The notes: generated by a model from the letters alone, not told the origin. Shown: positions 27,384 through 37,424, counted from the first letter of the stretch. The stretch: 47,361 nucleotides of DNA from Flavobacteriales bacterium (GCA_017987115.1 JAGNUG010000017.1:1-47361); one strand, 5' to 3'. Program-made: numbers and translations.

Positions 27384-30300
27384 TTAGCCGTGGTGGGCCG
27401 TTGCTTCTTCTTCTACGTTACGCACCTTCACGAGGTAATTCACATTGGGTTTTACACCAACTTCTTCCAACATATGGTAGCTGCGGGTGCTGCTCGCTTT
27501 GGCAAGTATTGTACTCTTCTTGTCGTTCAGGTCGCCGAATACGATGGCGCCGGTTCCGCAGCTTGCTGAACACGCTGTTTGGATCTCACCATCGATCACC
27601 GCACGACCAGACTTCTTCGCTTCCAATTTACCGGCCTGGATGCTCTGAACACACATGCTGCATTTCTCGATAACACCGCGGCCGCGTACTACTACGTCCG
27701 GGTTCAAGACCATACGGCCAAGATCGCTGTACGCCGGATTCACTTCAGCGAACTTATCGCTCACATAGTTGAACCAGTTGAAGCGACGCACTTTGTATGG
27801 GCAGTTATTCGCACAGTAACGCGTACCGATGCAACGGTTATACGCCATCATATTGAGGCCTTCGTTGCTATGTGTAGTAGCTGCAACCGGACAAACCGTT
27901 TCGCACGGTGCATGGTTGCAATGCTGGCACATCACCGGCATGAACACGACTTTCGGATTCTCGCTTGGCACCTCCATATCGAGGTACATGCTGATCTTGC
28001 CAATATCCTCGTGTTTTGCCCGCTCTTTGGTCATGTCGGAACTGTAATAGCGATCCAAACGCAACCAATGCATTTCACGGCTGCGACGAACTTCGTCCTT
28101 ACCAACAACCGAGATATTGTTCTCCACGTTACATGCTGTGATGCATGCACCACAACCAATGCAACTGTTCAGGTCAATGCTCAATCCCCAACGATGGCCA
28201 ACACCTTCAACAGGGTGGTCTTCCCAAAGATTGAATTCCGCAACCGGCTTCTTGTCGCTGCTGTTGATCACACCATCGCCGTTCACATCTTCATGCACCA
28301 CCATTTCGTGGGGGTGATTGAACGCACGGACGTCACCGCTCTTGAATACGCCCAATGATGTTTCCTTCACAATGCTGTGACGGTCCATCGCTGTCAAGTG
28401 CGTCTGTGTGATCGCAACAGGATATGTTTCACCCGTTGCCGTTACCAAAACATTGAGGTTCTCATAACCAACAGTGCCGTTCATGGTCGTGAACGGATAA
28501 GCATTGCGACCTACTGGACGTAGTACATCGTTCTCATCCGTCACACATGCAGCGCGACCAACGCGCTCGCCATTCGCCCCACGACCATAACCCAATGCTA
28601 TTGCAATGGTACCGACCTTCTGACCTGGCGATGGCACAACAGGCAATGTTACCTCGTAATCACCTGCTTTAACGGTAACCAAACTTGCCGGCGCCTGCTC
28701 TCCCAAATACGTATTCAGACCCATGCGCTCTACATCCACAAAGCTCATGCACACATAGTTATCCCATGTGATCTTGCTGAGTGGATCAGGCATCTCCTGC
28801 AACCATGGGTTATTGGCATGCTGACCATTACCCAAGGCTTCAGTGGTATACAATTGCAGTTCCCACTCACCCGCACCGGATGCTGCTTGTTTTACCGCTG
28901 ATGCAGCTGCGGAGGCGTTTCCGGAATAGGTGATCACCTCATCGGTTGAACCAGGTGCATCATAGCCACCATTCCCCAACGCCATGTTCCAGGTATCCTC
29001 GAACAGGCCGGATACTCCAGCCATGGCAGCGCTCCAATTTCCCTTGATGAAATCGTGATAACTACCACCGACACCACTCCAACGCAAAAGGCTTTCCTGC
29101 CATTGCCGTGTTTCGAACAACGGATTGATGGTAGGCTGAACCAAGGTGTAACGGCCTGGTTTAGGAAGGTGATCGTTCCAGGATTCCAAGTAATGGCTAT
29201 CCGGACAGATGTAGTTGCATAGACTACCCGTTTCATCGGCGTAACCACTGAAACTGACCGCAAATGTCTTCGCAACTCCGGTCTTGAAGTCCGCAGCATT
29301 CGGTAAGCTGTATGCCGGATTAACGCCAGCGATCAACACAGCACCAACGGTACCTGCGTTCATATCCTTTACCAATTGTGCAACGGCAGCATCATCACCT
29401 TGGCTGAAATTGGTGTGGTTCACCAGATCGATGGTATTGCCGTAGTTGCCCAACATCATATTGATGCTGTTGACAACGGTCTGCACACTTTCATTGTTGA
29501 TGCCACAAAGCACCACGCTACGACCACTTGCCGCTGCCAAGGCTTTTGCTGCATTTGCTGTAACTGCATCCACTTCGGCATTACTTCCTCCTATGGCCAC
29601 ACCGCCCGTGCTTTTCGCGATCTGATCGTGCAAGCTGATCACCGCCAAAGGCAATTCACTCACCTTCAACGCATGACGGACATCGGCATTAGCACCGGTT
29701 ATGCTCATACGCGCTTCGAACTGGAAGTGCTTGTTCATTGCTCCGTTCGGATCGCGGCGACTACCGTACTGCCATGTATTCTCCGTTGTGCTACCCCAGC
29801 TGCTCAAGAAATCAGCGCCTACACCTACAATTACGTCGGCTTTGGTGAGATCATAGCTAGGCATCACACGCTTTCCGAAGCTTTTCAGATTCGCATTCGT
29901 AACACCACTATAGCTGATGGTATCATATTGAACGTGCTCAACCGTTGGGAAACGTTCCTTCAATTTCGCAACGGCACCTTTCGTACTTGGGCTGATCACG
30001 GTATCAGATAGCACAACAATGCGTTTACCAGCTGTGGAAACTTCGTTCAACTTGGCACCGACCGCCTTGTCCGCATCGCTCCATGAAATATGGCTCCATC
30101 CGCCATCACCACCGCGCATTGCAGGTCGTTTCAAGCGCATGCTATCATACAACTCAAGAACACTTGAGTTGATCCGTGCATTTACGCTACCGACAGCCAA
30201 ATTCGGATTGCGGTTGATACCCATACGCGGGTTGCCCTTCACGAAGATCGGGCGTCCTTCACGTGTCTTTACAAGAATGCTGGCGAAATCTTCGCCATCA

Positions 30301-30596
30301 TAGAAGGTACTTGCATACCAGTTGGCCACACCGGGTGTGATCTCCTCCGGCTTATTCACATAAGGAATGCTCTTGATCACCGGTGTCTCGCAAGCAGCCA
30401 GCGTAGCTGCTCCGATCCCGAAGCCCAAGAACTTCAGAAAATCACGGCGGCCCGTGCTAGCGCCCGAGAAGTTCGGATCGCTCAGTACCTGGTCAATGGC
30501 CAGATCCTGAGGGAACTCGTTCTCACGGCCCTTGATCATTTCAGGGTCCTGCGTGAGGTCCCCTTGATCCATCCAATATCGCTTCGTGCTCGACAT
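27384..30596 (-). CDS. actB: Alternative complex III subunit ActB (fused molybdopterin-oxidoreductase-like and Fe-S protein)
   Basis: A 1070-aa iron-sulfur protein. ATG 30596 (MSSTKRYWMDQG) is preferred over a start 14 codons upstream that would overlap actA. A Tat-type motif (RRDFLKFLGFGIGAATLAAC) near residue 50 directs export and ends in a Cys that may be lipidated. The N-terminal two thirds resemble molybdopterin oxidoreductases, a domain known in this family to lack the cofactor. The C-terminal third has four cysteine clusters: CIGCGACITAC, CQHCNHAPCETVC, CIGTRYCANNC and CSMC...CSASC, matching three [4Fe-4S] and one [3Fe-4S] centres in characterised complexes. It passes electrons from quinol to the hemes of ActA and ActE. 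Confidence 0.94.
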   Translation of the reverse strand: MSSTKRYWMDQGDLTQDPEMIKGRENEFPQDLAIDQVLSDPNFSGASTGRRDFLKFLGFGIGAATLAACETPVIKSIPYVNKPEEITPGVANWYASTFYDGEDFASILVKTREGRPIFVKGNPRMGINRNPNLAVGSVNARINSSVLELYDSMRLKRPAMRGGDGGWSHISWSDADKAVGAKLNEVSTAGKRIVVLSDTVISPSTKGAVAKLKERFPTVEHVQYDTISYSGVTNANLKSFGKRVMPSYDLTKADVIVGVGADFLSSWGSTTENTWQYGSRRDPNGAMNKHFQFEARMSITGANADVRHALKVSELPLAVISLHDQIAKSTGGVAIGGSNAEVDAVTANAAKALAAASGRSVVLCGINNESVQTVVNSINMMLGNYGNTIDLVNHTNFSQGDDAAVAQLVKDMNAGTVGAVLIAGVNPAYSLPNAADFKTGVAKTFAVSFSGYADETGSLCNYICPDSHYLESWNDHLPKPGRYTLVQPTINPLFETRQWQESLLRWSGVGGSYHDFIKGNWSAAMAGVSGLFEDTWNMALGNGGYDAPGSTDEVITYSGNASAAASAVKQAASGAGEWELQLYTTEALGNGQHANNPWLQEMPDPLSKITWDNYVCMSFVDVERMGLNTYLGEQAPASLVTVKAGDYEVTLPVVPSPGQKVGTIAIALGYGRGANGERVGRAACVTDENDVLRPVGRNAYPFTTMNGTVGYENLNVLVTATGETYPVAITQTHLTAMDRHSIVKETSLGVFKSGDVRAFNHPHEMVVHEDVNGDGVINSSDKKPVAEFNLWEDHPVEGVGHRWGLSIDLNSCIGCGACITACNVENNISVVGKDEVRRSREMHWLRLDRYYSSDMTKERAKHEDIGKISMYLDMEVPSENPKVVFMPVMCQHCNHAPCETVCPVAATTHSNEGLNMMAYNRCIGTRYCANNCPYKVRRFNWFNYVSDKFAEVNPAYSDLGRMVLNPDVVVRGRGVIEKCSMCVQSIQAGKLEAKKSGRAVIDGEIQTACSASCGTGAIVFGDLNDKKSTILAKASSTRSYHMLEEVGVKPNVNYLVKVRNVEEEATAHHG

Positions 30597-30603
30597 GCGG
30601 CTC

Positions 30604-31923
30604 TTAGTAGTGGCACTTGGCGCATTCCCAGCCACCAAGTTCCTTAACAGTGATCTTATCGTCCTCTAGGTATTCCATCAATTGTTCGTGACCCATATCG
30701 GTCTCTTCCAATCGTGCCATTACTTCATCATAATAACCGTTACCGGCCATTTTAACTTCCTTGGTATTGTGGCAATCGATGCACCAGCCCATTGTAAGCG
30801 GTGACCATTGCTCAACTACGTCCATCTCCGTATCCACTGGACCGTGGCACTCCTGACATTCCAATTGGCCAATGACCACGTGCTGTTGGTGATTGAAATA
30901 AACGTGATCGGGCAGGTTGTGCACCTTTACCCAACGGATAGGCTCTTCCTCTCCGGTATAGCTCTGTGTAGCGGGGTCCCAGCCGATTGCGGCATAGATC
31001 TTTGCGATCTCCTTGGTACCGGTCTTTTTCCCCGTATCTACCGATTTATGGCAATTCATGCACACGTTGGTGCTTGGGATGCCTGCATGCTTGCTCTTGC
31101 TAGCACTGCTGTGGCAATACTGGCAATTGATCGCTAGGTTGTCCGCCCCAGCGTGTAGCGTATGGTCGAATGCGATCGGTTGCTCAGGCTTGTAGTGCGC
31201 TACTTCCTCACCACCGTAAACGCCGATGTTGAACGCTGCATCCCATAAGGCCAAAAAGCCCCAGACCACAAAGAACAATACGATGATCGTAGCAAAGGCC
31301 TTGTTCTTCCAAGCCCATCCTTTAGCACGCTGCCAGCGCGTTAGATCCTCCAATGCCGCACGACCCTCTGCTTCTCGAACCGCATTGTCCAAGCTGCGTT
31401 TTACACCACCTAAGGATGCTGCCACGATAGCAAGCAACAGTGCGATAACAATGAGCCATGTCCAAGCACTGCCAGCGCCTTCATCGTTCGAGGCTGTTTC
31501 TGGCCCAGGAGTCGGCCCTGGAGCTACTGGTGCAACATAATTGTCGGCGTAGTACAAGATCGCATCGATCTCTTCATCCGTTACGGCGTTGGCCGTCATT
31601 ACGCTTTTGTTCCATTTCTCAAACAAGGCAGTAGCGTAGGGATTCCCCGTTTTTAAGTATGCAGTGCTGTTCTTGATCCAAGCATGCAGATCACCTTGAC
31701 CATCCCAGCGCCCGATAGCACCCTTCAAAGCAGGGCCGGTCATATCCTTATCCGGCTTGTGGCAGCTTGCGCAATTGCCTTTGAATAGCTTTTCTCCGGC
31801 AGCATAGGTGGCCGCGTCGGCTCCTTGGGCTTGTACCGTAGACATGCCGAAAGCCAAGAAGAAAGCGAAAGTGGCGACTAGGAGTTTGATGGAATGTTTC
31901 GAGATCCTTGCTACAAGCGGCAT
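30604..31923 (-). CDS. actA: Alternative complex III subunit ActA, hexaheme cytochrome c
   Basis: A 439-aa first gene of the respiratory operon. A signal-like segment (VATFAFFLAFGMSTVQA) precedes a monoheme cytochrome domain with CASCH at C51. Two membrane helices follow at about 153-173 and 209-227, then a multiheme domain with CQYCH (C267), CMNCH, CQECH, CIDCH and CAKCH at the extreme C-terminus. That is six CxxCH sites. Characterised ActA from Rhodothermus is pentaheme, so the N-terminal domain looks like an additional fused cytochrome. The stop lies 7 nt before the actB ATG. Confidence 0.93.
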   Translation of the reverse strand: MPLVARISKHSIKLLVATFAFFLAFGMSTVQAQGADAATYAAGEKLFKGNCASCHKPDKDMTGPALKGAIGRWDGQGDLHAWIKNSTAYLKTGNPYATALFEKWNKSVMTANAVTDEEIDAILYYADNYVAPVAPGPTPGPETASNDEGAGSAWTWLIVIALLLAIVAASLGGVKRSLDNAVREAEGRAALEDLTRWQRAKGWAWKNKAFATIIVLFFVVWGFLALWDAAFNIGVYGGEEVAHYKPEQPIAFDHTLHAGADNLAINCQYCHSSASKSKHAGIPSTNVCMNCHKSVDTGKKTGTKEIAKIYAAIGWDPATQSYTGEEEPIRWVKVHNLPDHVYFNHQQHVVIGQLECQECHGPVDTEMDVVEQWSPLTMGWCIDCHNTKEVKMAGNGYYDEVMARLEETDMGHEQLMEYLEDDKITVKELGGWECAKCHY

Positions 31924-31966
31924 TCAGAGCAAATTGAGGGGGATGACCACATTTTTCATCCGGGCG

Positions 31967-31974
31967 CAAAAGTA
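31967..31974 (-). promoter_or_regulatory. Candidate -10 box (TACTTTTG) for the act-cox operon
   Basis: Exact TAnnTTTG on the minus strand, 43 nt upstream of the actA ATG, in the only sizeable gap before the eight-gene respiratory unit. No clear -33 TTG is seen at standard spacing. A dyad at 32030-32050 lies 55 nt further upstream. Confidence 0.5.
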
Positions 31975-32029
31975 AACGCCGGACCGAAAGGACGGCTATG
32001 CTTTGTGCTACTTGTAACGGGGTTGTCAC

Positions 32030-32050
32030 TATTTAGAGTGATTCTAAATA
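32030..32050. promoter_or_regulatory. Operator-like dyad (TATTTAGA-N5-TCTAAATA)
   Basis: Two perfect 8-bp inverted half-sites separated by 5 nt, in the divergent region between actA and the SPOR gene. The AT-rich arms and spacing fit a site for a dimeric regulator better than a terminator, since no T-run follows. The regulator cannot be named from sequence alone; a metal- or redox-responsive factor is a guess. Confidence 0.45.
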
Positions 32051-32182
32051 AGTAAACCTATTGGAACCCTTTATGGATCACGCCGTTGAGCAATTTCCGA
32101 CCGGTGCGACTATGGCCGATCCAATAGTACGTGGAGCATATTTATATCATGCCCCATTTCGTTCAGGTGAATTTGTTCGGCA

Positions 32183-32190
32183 TACTTTTG
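32183..32190 (+). promoter_or_regulatory. Candidate -10 box (TACTTTTG) for the SPOR-domain gene
   Basis: Exact TAnnTTTG, 5 nt before ATG 32196. If used, transcription would begin at or next to the start codon, giving a leaderless mRNA, and it argues against the in-frame ATG at 32061. Confidence 0.4.
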
Positions 32191-32195
32191 GCCTC

Positions 32196-32690
32196 ATGTT
32201 ACGCATGCGTTCCATTATTCATTTCATCCTGTTCCTCTGTACCGTTCTGCCTGCTCTTGCACAGGAAGATGATGAGCCTGTACGGTTATTCGAACCGTAC
32301 AAACCAGCGCAGATCATACTCGATACGGATTCGCCCGTTATTGACACCGTGCATGCCGTATTACCAATGAGACCGGGAAAGGTCACCTACCTGGTCTCGC
32401 CAGCCATTGAGAAGTTAATGTCCGATTATGCAGATCGGAAACACCCGCTCCGCGGATACCGCGTGCAGATTTTCCTAGGTGATCGAGCAGCTGCCGAGAA
32501 TATTAAGCGTGGGTTTCTACAAAAGCACGCCGAGATACCTGCCTATTTGAGCTGGCTAGCCCCGAATTTCAAACTTCGCGTGGGCGATTTCAGAACACGA
32601 CTCGAGGCTGAGAAAATGCTACATGAGCTGCGCACCACTTATCCGGGTTGTTTCATTGTTCCGGATGAGGTAGAGATGCCACGGTTATAG
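32196..32690 (+). CDS. SPOR-domain protein, exported
   Basis: A 164-aa protein from ATG 32196 (or ATG 32205, three codons later). A signal peptide (SIIHFILFLCTVLPALAQ) is followed by a short acidic linker and a C-terminal SPOR domain of about 75 residues: YRVQIFLGDRAAAENIKRGF, then AYLSWLAPNFKLRVGDFRTRLEAEKMLHEL and the final strand CFIVPDEV. SPOR domains bind peptidoglycan stripped of stem peptides at division sites. The frame is open back to 32061, but that start would bury the signal peptide. It is divergent from the respiratory operon. Confidence 0.85.
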   Translation: MLRMRSIIHFILFLCTVLPALAQEDDEPVRLFEPYKPAQIILDTDSPVIDTVHAVLPMRPGKVTYLVSPAIEKLMSDYADRKHPLRGYRVQIFLGDRAAAENIKRGFLQKHAEIPAYLSWLAPNFKLRVGDFRTRLEAEKMLHELRTTYPGCFIVPDEVEMPRL

Positions 32691-32728
32691 TACCAAATGC
32701 ACTTCGATCCCGAACTAGTCGGATCCGA

Positions 32729-32755
32729 AAAAGCCCGGTGTTCAGCCGGGCTTTT
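32729..32755. terminator. Bidirectional intrinsic terminator between SPOR gene and infB
   Basis: AAAAGCCCGG and CCGGGCTTTT form a perfect 10-bp stem with a 7-nt loop; the A-run and T-run serve both strands. It lies between two convergent genes (stops at 32690 and 32779), so one hairpin can end both transcripts. Confidence 0.85.
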
Positions 32756-32778
32756 CCATTTCGTTCGAACCACGCGAT

Positions 32779-35487
32779 CTACCTGTCGTCCAAGGTACGT
32801 TTTACCTCCACCATTTCGAAGGATTCCACGTTATCGCCTACTTTGATGTCGTTGAAGTTCTTGATGCTTAGGCCGCACTCGTAACCGTGAGTGACCTCCT
32901 TGGCATCGTCCTTGAAACGTTTAAGATCGCTGAGTTCGCCGGTGTATACCACGATTCCTTCGCGGATCAAGCGCACTTTATTGTTGCGGACGATCTTACC
33001 ATCCAGCACGTAACAACCGGCAACGGTACCCACTTTGCTGATGCGGAAGGTCTCGCGGACCTCGGCCGTACCAACGATCTTCTCAACCTCTTTCGGAGCG
33101 AGCATGCCTTCCATGGCTTGCTTGATCTCTTCAATGGCAGCGTAGATGATGGAATACAGGCGGATGTCGATCTCTTCGTTCTCGGCCAATTTTCGTGCAC
33201 CCGGTGTCGGGCGGACCTGGAAACCGATGATTATGGCGTTGGATGCGCTAGCAAGCAACACGTCACTCTCTGCAATAGGACCTACCGCACGGTGGATCAC
33301 ATTGACCTTGATGCTTTCCGTGGTGAGCTTCAATAACGAATCGGTGAGTGCTTCTACTGAACCATCCACATCACCTTTCACGATGATGTTCAATTCCTTG
33401 AAATCACCGATCGCCAATCGACGACCGATCTCATCCAAGGTAATGTGTTTGTGCGTACGAATGCCTTGCTCACGCTGCAATTGCTGACGACGTGTTGCGA
33501 TCTGGCGGGCATCGCGATCGTCTTCGAATACTTGGAACGTATCACCCGCATTCGGCGCTCCGTCCAGACCGAGAATACTTACGGGTGTGCCAGGCGTGGC
33601 TTCTTCCACTTGCTGCCCACGTTCGTTGTACATGTTCCGTACACGACCACTGTGCTGACCTGCAAGGATCACATCGCTCTTACGCAATGTTCCACCATTC
33701 ACAAGTAAGGTCGTGACGTAACCGCGGCCTTGTTCCAGTGTGCTTTCGATCACTACACCGATTGCGCGCTTTCCAGGATCGGCCTTGCGATCAAGGATCT
33801 CAGCCTCCAACAATACCTTTTCCAAAAGTTGGTCAACACCTGTTCCCTTCTTGGCACTGATCTCCTGGGTCTGGAATTTTCCACCCCACTCTTCCACCAG
33901 GATGTTCATCTGTGATAGTTCATCACGGATCTTCTCGGCGTTCGCTCCTTCCTTATCGATCTTATTGAACGCGAATACCATCGGTACACCAGCCGCTTGC
34001 GCGTGGTTGATGGCCTCACGTGTTTGTGGCATCACGCTATCATCCGCAGCAATAACAATGATCGCTATGTCGGTGACCTGTGCACCGCGTGCACGCATGG
34101 CCGTAAATGCTTCATGACCCGGTGTATCGAGGAACGTAATGCGCTTGCCACTTTCCAATTCCACGCTGTAGGCACCTATATGCTGTGTAATTCCACCTGC
34201 TTCACCAGCAATGACGTTGGCTTTACGGATATGGTCCAACAACGATGTCTTCCCATGGTCAACGTGACCCATTACGGTTACGATCGGCGGGCGCTCCACT
34301 ACGCGGTCCGGATCATCCTCCTCCAGCTGCATGTCCTGCTGAACATCAGCACCTACGAATTCCACTTTGAACCCGTATTCATCGGCGATCACGGATAATG
34401 TCTCGGCATCCAACCGTTGGTTGATGCTTACCATCATGCCCAACGTGAAACAGGCCTTGATGATGTCCGTGACCGGTACGCTCATCATGCTGGCCAGCTC
34501 ACTGGCCGTAACGAATTCCGTTACCTGCAATGTCTTTCCAGCCAATTCTTTCGCTGCTGCTTCTTCTTCGAAACGAACAAAGCGCTGATCGCGTTTGCCC
34601 TTACGCATCTTCGACCCACGGCTCTTTCCGGATCCGGTAAGGCGGGCCAATGTTTCGCTCACTTTGCGTTTTACGGCATTCTCATCCATTTCACCAGGCT
34701 TACCTGGTGCTGCTGGCTTTTGTGCTTGTTGAACGGCACGATCGATATTGACCGGACCGGGTTTTACAATGCGTTTGCGGCGACCACGCTCTTGTTTCTC
34801 GGTCGGCTTGCGTTCACGCTCTTTCGGTAGCTCTATCTTACCAAGTGTCTTGAGACCAGCGAGTTTTGCCACGTTCACACGAATGGTCTCCGGCTCGGCT
34901 GGTGTAGTCACTGTTGGCACAGGTGGGACAACTTCGGCAGGCTTTTCTGTTGAAGGGGCTATTGGTTCAGCCAGAACTGCCGGCGTTTCCTTCGCTTTAG
35001 CTGGCTCTTCGTTCGATGCTACTTTGGCTTTCGGCTTTTCCGTTTTGGGTTCTGCTGGTTTGGCAGGTGCCTTTTTGTCGAGATCGATCTTGCTCACCAC
35101 CTTAACTCCGGCCTTTTCCACTTTGGCCTTGATGGTCTCTGGCACTGGTGCCGGCGCAGCACTGGCCTGTGTTTCAGGCATGTTATGAATAATGACCACC
35201 TCCTCTTCCCGCGCTTTGGCCGCAGGACTTGGCGGTACATCCACCAATGAAATGGACTCGCGTTCTTGACGCTGTTGAACCACCTCTTGGCTTTTCTGTT
35301 TGATCTCCTTGTCCTTACCGAACTCGCTTTGCAGCAAGCTATAAAGCTCTCCAGGGATCTTGGTGTTGGGATTGCTTTCCACAGTATGGCCTTTCCCTTC
35401 CAGGAATTCCACAACCGTGTGTAGCCCCAGGTTGAATTCCCTGGTCACCTTGCTCAATCGTATCGCCTTTTCCGTCGCTTCACTCAT
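32779..35487 (-). CDS. infB: Translation initiation factor IF-2
   Basis: A 902-aa GTPase that brings initiator tRNA to the ribosome. The N-terminus ([25 protein letters not shown]) is the IF2_N domain, followed by a long Ala/Pro/Glu/Lys linker to about residue 260, a second IF2_N-like segment ([15 protein letters not shown]), then the G domain: G1 [14 protein letters not shown]3 DTPGHEAF, G4 NKID. Domains II-IV follow, ending in the fMet-tRNA-binding part with [17 protein letters not shown]. It is third in rimP-nusA-infB, 226 nt after nusA, and ends at a bidirectional terminator. Confidence 0.97.
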   Translation of the reverse strand: MSEATEKAIRLSKVTREFNLGLHTVVEFLEGKGHTVESNPNTKIPGELYSLLQSEFGKDKEIKQKSQEVVQQRQERESISLVDVPPSPAAKAREEEVVIIHNMPETQASAAPAPVPETIKAKVEKAGVKVVSKIDLDKKAPAKPAEPKTEKPKAKVASNEEPAKAKETPAVLAEPIAPSTEKPAEVVPPVPTVTTPAEPETIRVNVAKLAGLKTLGKIELPKERERKPTEKQERGRRKRIVKPGPVNIDRAVQQAQKPAAPGKPGEMDENAVKRKVSETLARLTGSGKSRGSKMRKGKRDQRFVRFEEEAAAKELAGKTLQVTEFVTASELASMMSVPVTDIIKACFTLGMMVSINQRLDAETLSVIADEYGFKVEFVGADVQQDMQLEEDDPDRVVERPPIVTVMGHVDHGKTSLLDHIRKANVIAGEAGGITQHIGAYSVELESGKRITFLDTPGHEAFTAMRARGAQVTDIAIIVIAADDSVMPQTREAINHAQAAGVPMVFAFNKIDKEGANAEKIRDELSQMNILVEEWGGKFQTQEISAKKGTGVDQLLEKVLLEAEILDRKADPGKRAIGVVIESTLEQGRGYVTTLLVNGGTLRKSDVILAGQHSGRVRNMYNERGQQVEEATPGTPVSILGLDGAPNAGDTFQVFEDDRDARQIATRRQQLQREQGIRTHKHITLDEIGRRLAIGDFKELNIIVKGDVDGSVEALTDSLLKLTTESIKVNVIHRAVGPIAESDVLLASASNAIIIGFQVRPTPGARKLAENEEIDIRLYSIIYAAIEEIKQAMEGMLAPKEVEKIVGTAEVRETFRISKVGTVAGCYVLDGKIVRNNKVRLIREGIVVYTGELSDLKRFKDDAKEVTHGYECGLSIKNFNDIKVGDNVESFEMVEVKRTLDDR

Positions 35488-35658
35488 GCAGTACCTGCTA
35501 TTGGCCTTCCTATTAGGGCGATGGGTTCACCGTCCTTATTCATTAATTGATGCGAGCATCAACTACTTAACAAATGACATTTACATCTCACGTCACTTTC
35601 ATTGACCGAATGCGTGCTGGACATTCGGGTATTTCCGATCATTCGACCGGGCATTTTT

Positions 35659-35696
35659 CCGGTCTTTGACCGGATCGGGCGCACGATCGTGCGCCC
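35659..35696. repeat. Palindromic cluster in the nusA-infB spacer (REP-like)
   Basis: Two dyads sit side by side: CCGGTC-TTT-GACCGG at 35659-35673, and a perfect 20-bp palindrome GGGCGCACGATCGTGCGCCC at 35677-35696, followed by CTACG. The sequence is GC-rich, lies only in the spacer, and ends 17 nt after the nusA stop. It could be a dispersed intergenic palindrome (REP-like) or an RNA hairpin that tunes infB expression. With no T-run it is not a typical terminator. Confidence 0.55.
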
Positions 35697-35713
35697 CTAC
35701 GTGGAATTGGGCG

Positions 35714-36952
35714 CTACGCTTCCAATTCCTCGCGCAAAATGCGGATCACCTCGTTCACGGTCTCATCCTCCAGGTCGGTACGTTTTGCTAATTCGTCCAA
35801 CGGAATATCCAATACCGATCGTGCGGTGTCACATCCTATTCCTTTCAATACTGCAATTATCCACGGTTCGATCTCGTCGCCGAACTCGTCCAAGCTCACA
35901 TCATCCGTTACTTCATCCGTTTCGCGGTACACATCAATATCAAAGCCAGACAGCTTACCGGCCAATTTGATGTTGTGCCCTCCTTTTCCGATCGCCAATG
36001 CTACTTGGTCAGGCTTCATGTAGACCTCCGCACGCTTATTCACGGTATCCAACTTGATGTTGCCCACTTTCGCTGGGCTCAATGCACGTTGGATCAACAA
36101 TTCGTCATTCGCTGTGAAGTTGATCACATCAATGTTCTCATTGCGTAGCTCACGAACAATTCCGTGGATCCGGCTACCCTTCATCCCTACACATGCGCCA
36201 ACTGGATCAATGCGATCATCATAGCTTTCCACGGCCACTTTTGCACGCTCGCCGGGTTCACGTACAATACGTTTGATGGTGATCAGACCATCCGCTACCT
36301 CTGGAACCTCTTGTTCGAACAACTTCTCCAAGAATTCAGGCGCAGTACGGCTTAGGATCACGACAGGGCTGTTATTGCGCATGTCCACTTTCCATAGTAC
36401 AGCACGAACGCTATCACCCTTCTTGAAGAAATCGGTCTTGATCTGCTGATCCTTCGGCAAGATCAACTCGTTGCCTTCATCATCCAGGATCAACGTTTCA
36501 CGTTTCCAGATCTGGTAGACCTCACCAGTAACGATCTCACCTACACGCTCCTTATACTTATTGTAGAGGTGGTCTTTCTCCAACTCCATCAAACGGCCTT
36601 GTAGGTTCTGCTTCAGGCTAAGGATATTACGGCGACCGAAATCGTTGATCTTGATCTCTTGGCTCACTTCTTCACCGATCTCAAAATCCGCGTCGATCTT
36701 GCGGGCCTCGGCCAACTCGATCTCCAGGTCATCGTCTTCGCTCATTCCGTCCTCAACAATGATCCTATTGAGGAAGATCTCAAGGTCACCCTTGTCCGGG
36801 TTCACGATGATGTCCACGTTGGCTTCTTCTCCGAAGCGACGTTTTACAACACCACGGAACACATCTTCAAGAATACCCATCATGGTAACACGATCGATGT
36901 TCTTGATATCCTTGAACTCGCTGAAGCTCTCGATAAGGTTAACAGTACTCAT
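35714..36952 (-). CDS. nusA: Transcription termination/antitermination factor NusA
   Basis: A 412-aa RNA polymerase-binding protein. It has the N-terminal polymerase-binding domain (LIESFSEFKDIKNIDRVTMMGILEDVF), an S1 domain (GEIVTGEVYQIWKRETLILD), and two KH domains with GSRIHGIVRELRNENIDVI and AIGKGGHNIKLAGKLSGFDI. One helix-hairpin-helix-like tail remains (VLDIPLDELAKRTDLEDETV). It controls pausing and termination. It is spaced 7 nt after rimP, in the widespread rimP-nusA-infB order. Confidence 0.97.
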   Translation of the reverse strand: MSTVNLIESFSEFKDIKNIDRVTMMGILEDVFRGVVKRRFGEEANVDIIVNPDKGDLEIFLNRIIVEDGMSEDDDLEIELAEARKIDADFEIGEEVSQEIKINDFGRRNILSLKQNLQGRLMELEKDHLYNKYKERVGEIVTGEVYQIWKRETLILDDEGNELILPKDQQIKTDFFKKGDSVRAVLWKVDMRNNSPVVILSRTAPEFLEKLFEQEVPEVADGLITIKRIVREPGERAKVAVESYDDRIDPVGACVGMKGSRIHGIVRELRNENIDVINFTANDELLIQRALSPAKVGNIKLDTVNKRAEVYMKPDQVALAIGKGGHNIKLAGKLSGFDIDVYRETDEVTDDVSLDEFGDEIEPWIIAVLKGIGCDTARSVLDIPLDELAKRTDLEDETVNEVIRILREELEA

Positions 36953-36959
36953 TGTCCGT

Positions 36960-37424
36960 TCAATTGAACTTTATTGTTGCTTTTGTTGCACGTATCTCCG
37001 ACAAGGGGATCGTCGTGGTATCTGTATCCAATTTGGGTAACCGACCTTTTACTTTACTTGGGTGTTCTATGCGGATGGTCATTCCGGTGTCGTCGTATCC
37101 AACCAAAAGGCCACGTACTGTGCGGCCATCGATAAAATCCAGATCCACCAAACGGCCCGTATGTTTCTGGAATTGACGCGCAACCTTGAAAGGGCGGCCC
37201 ATACCCGGACTGGAGAATTGCAATTCCAGGTCGTCGGCAGCTTCACCAAGATCTTCGCGCACGGCCTTATTCAGCCGAACGAGCTCCTCCAGGGTTATGG
37301 CCTTGTCATTATCGACCTCCACAACGCACTTATCGCCCGCTCGCATTTCTACCGCAACTAAAAAGTGCGATGTATCCGCAAGGTGTTTTTCGACGATGTT
37401 CTGCACGTGTGCTACCGTGATCAT
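36960..37424 (-). CDS. rimP: Ribosome maturation factor RimP
   Basis: A 154-aa cytosolic factor needed for 30S subunit assembly. The N-terminal alpha/beta domain has VVEVDNDKAITLEELVRLNKAVREDL and the LQFSSPGMGRPFKVARQFQKHTGR motif; the C-terminal Sm-like beta barrel has GLLVGYDDTGMTI. It heads rimP-nusA-infB. A terminator-like hairpin at 37455-37474 and a -10 box at 37498-37505 lie upstream. Confidence 0.94.
   Translation of the reverse strand: MITVAHVQNIVEKHLADTSHFLVAVEMRAGDKCVVEVDNDKAITLEELVRLNKAVREDLGEAADDLELQFSSPGMGRPFKVARQFQKHTGRLVDLDFIDGRTVRGLLVGYDDTGMTIRIEHPSKVKGRLPKLDTDTTTIPLSEIRATKATIKFN

Noticed and set aside
27579-28358. 259-codon plus-strand frame inside actB
   Set aside because: Antisense to the Fe-S coding part of actB; rich in His/Thr in a way expected from the complementary codons, with no recognisable domain.
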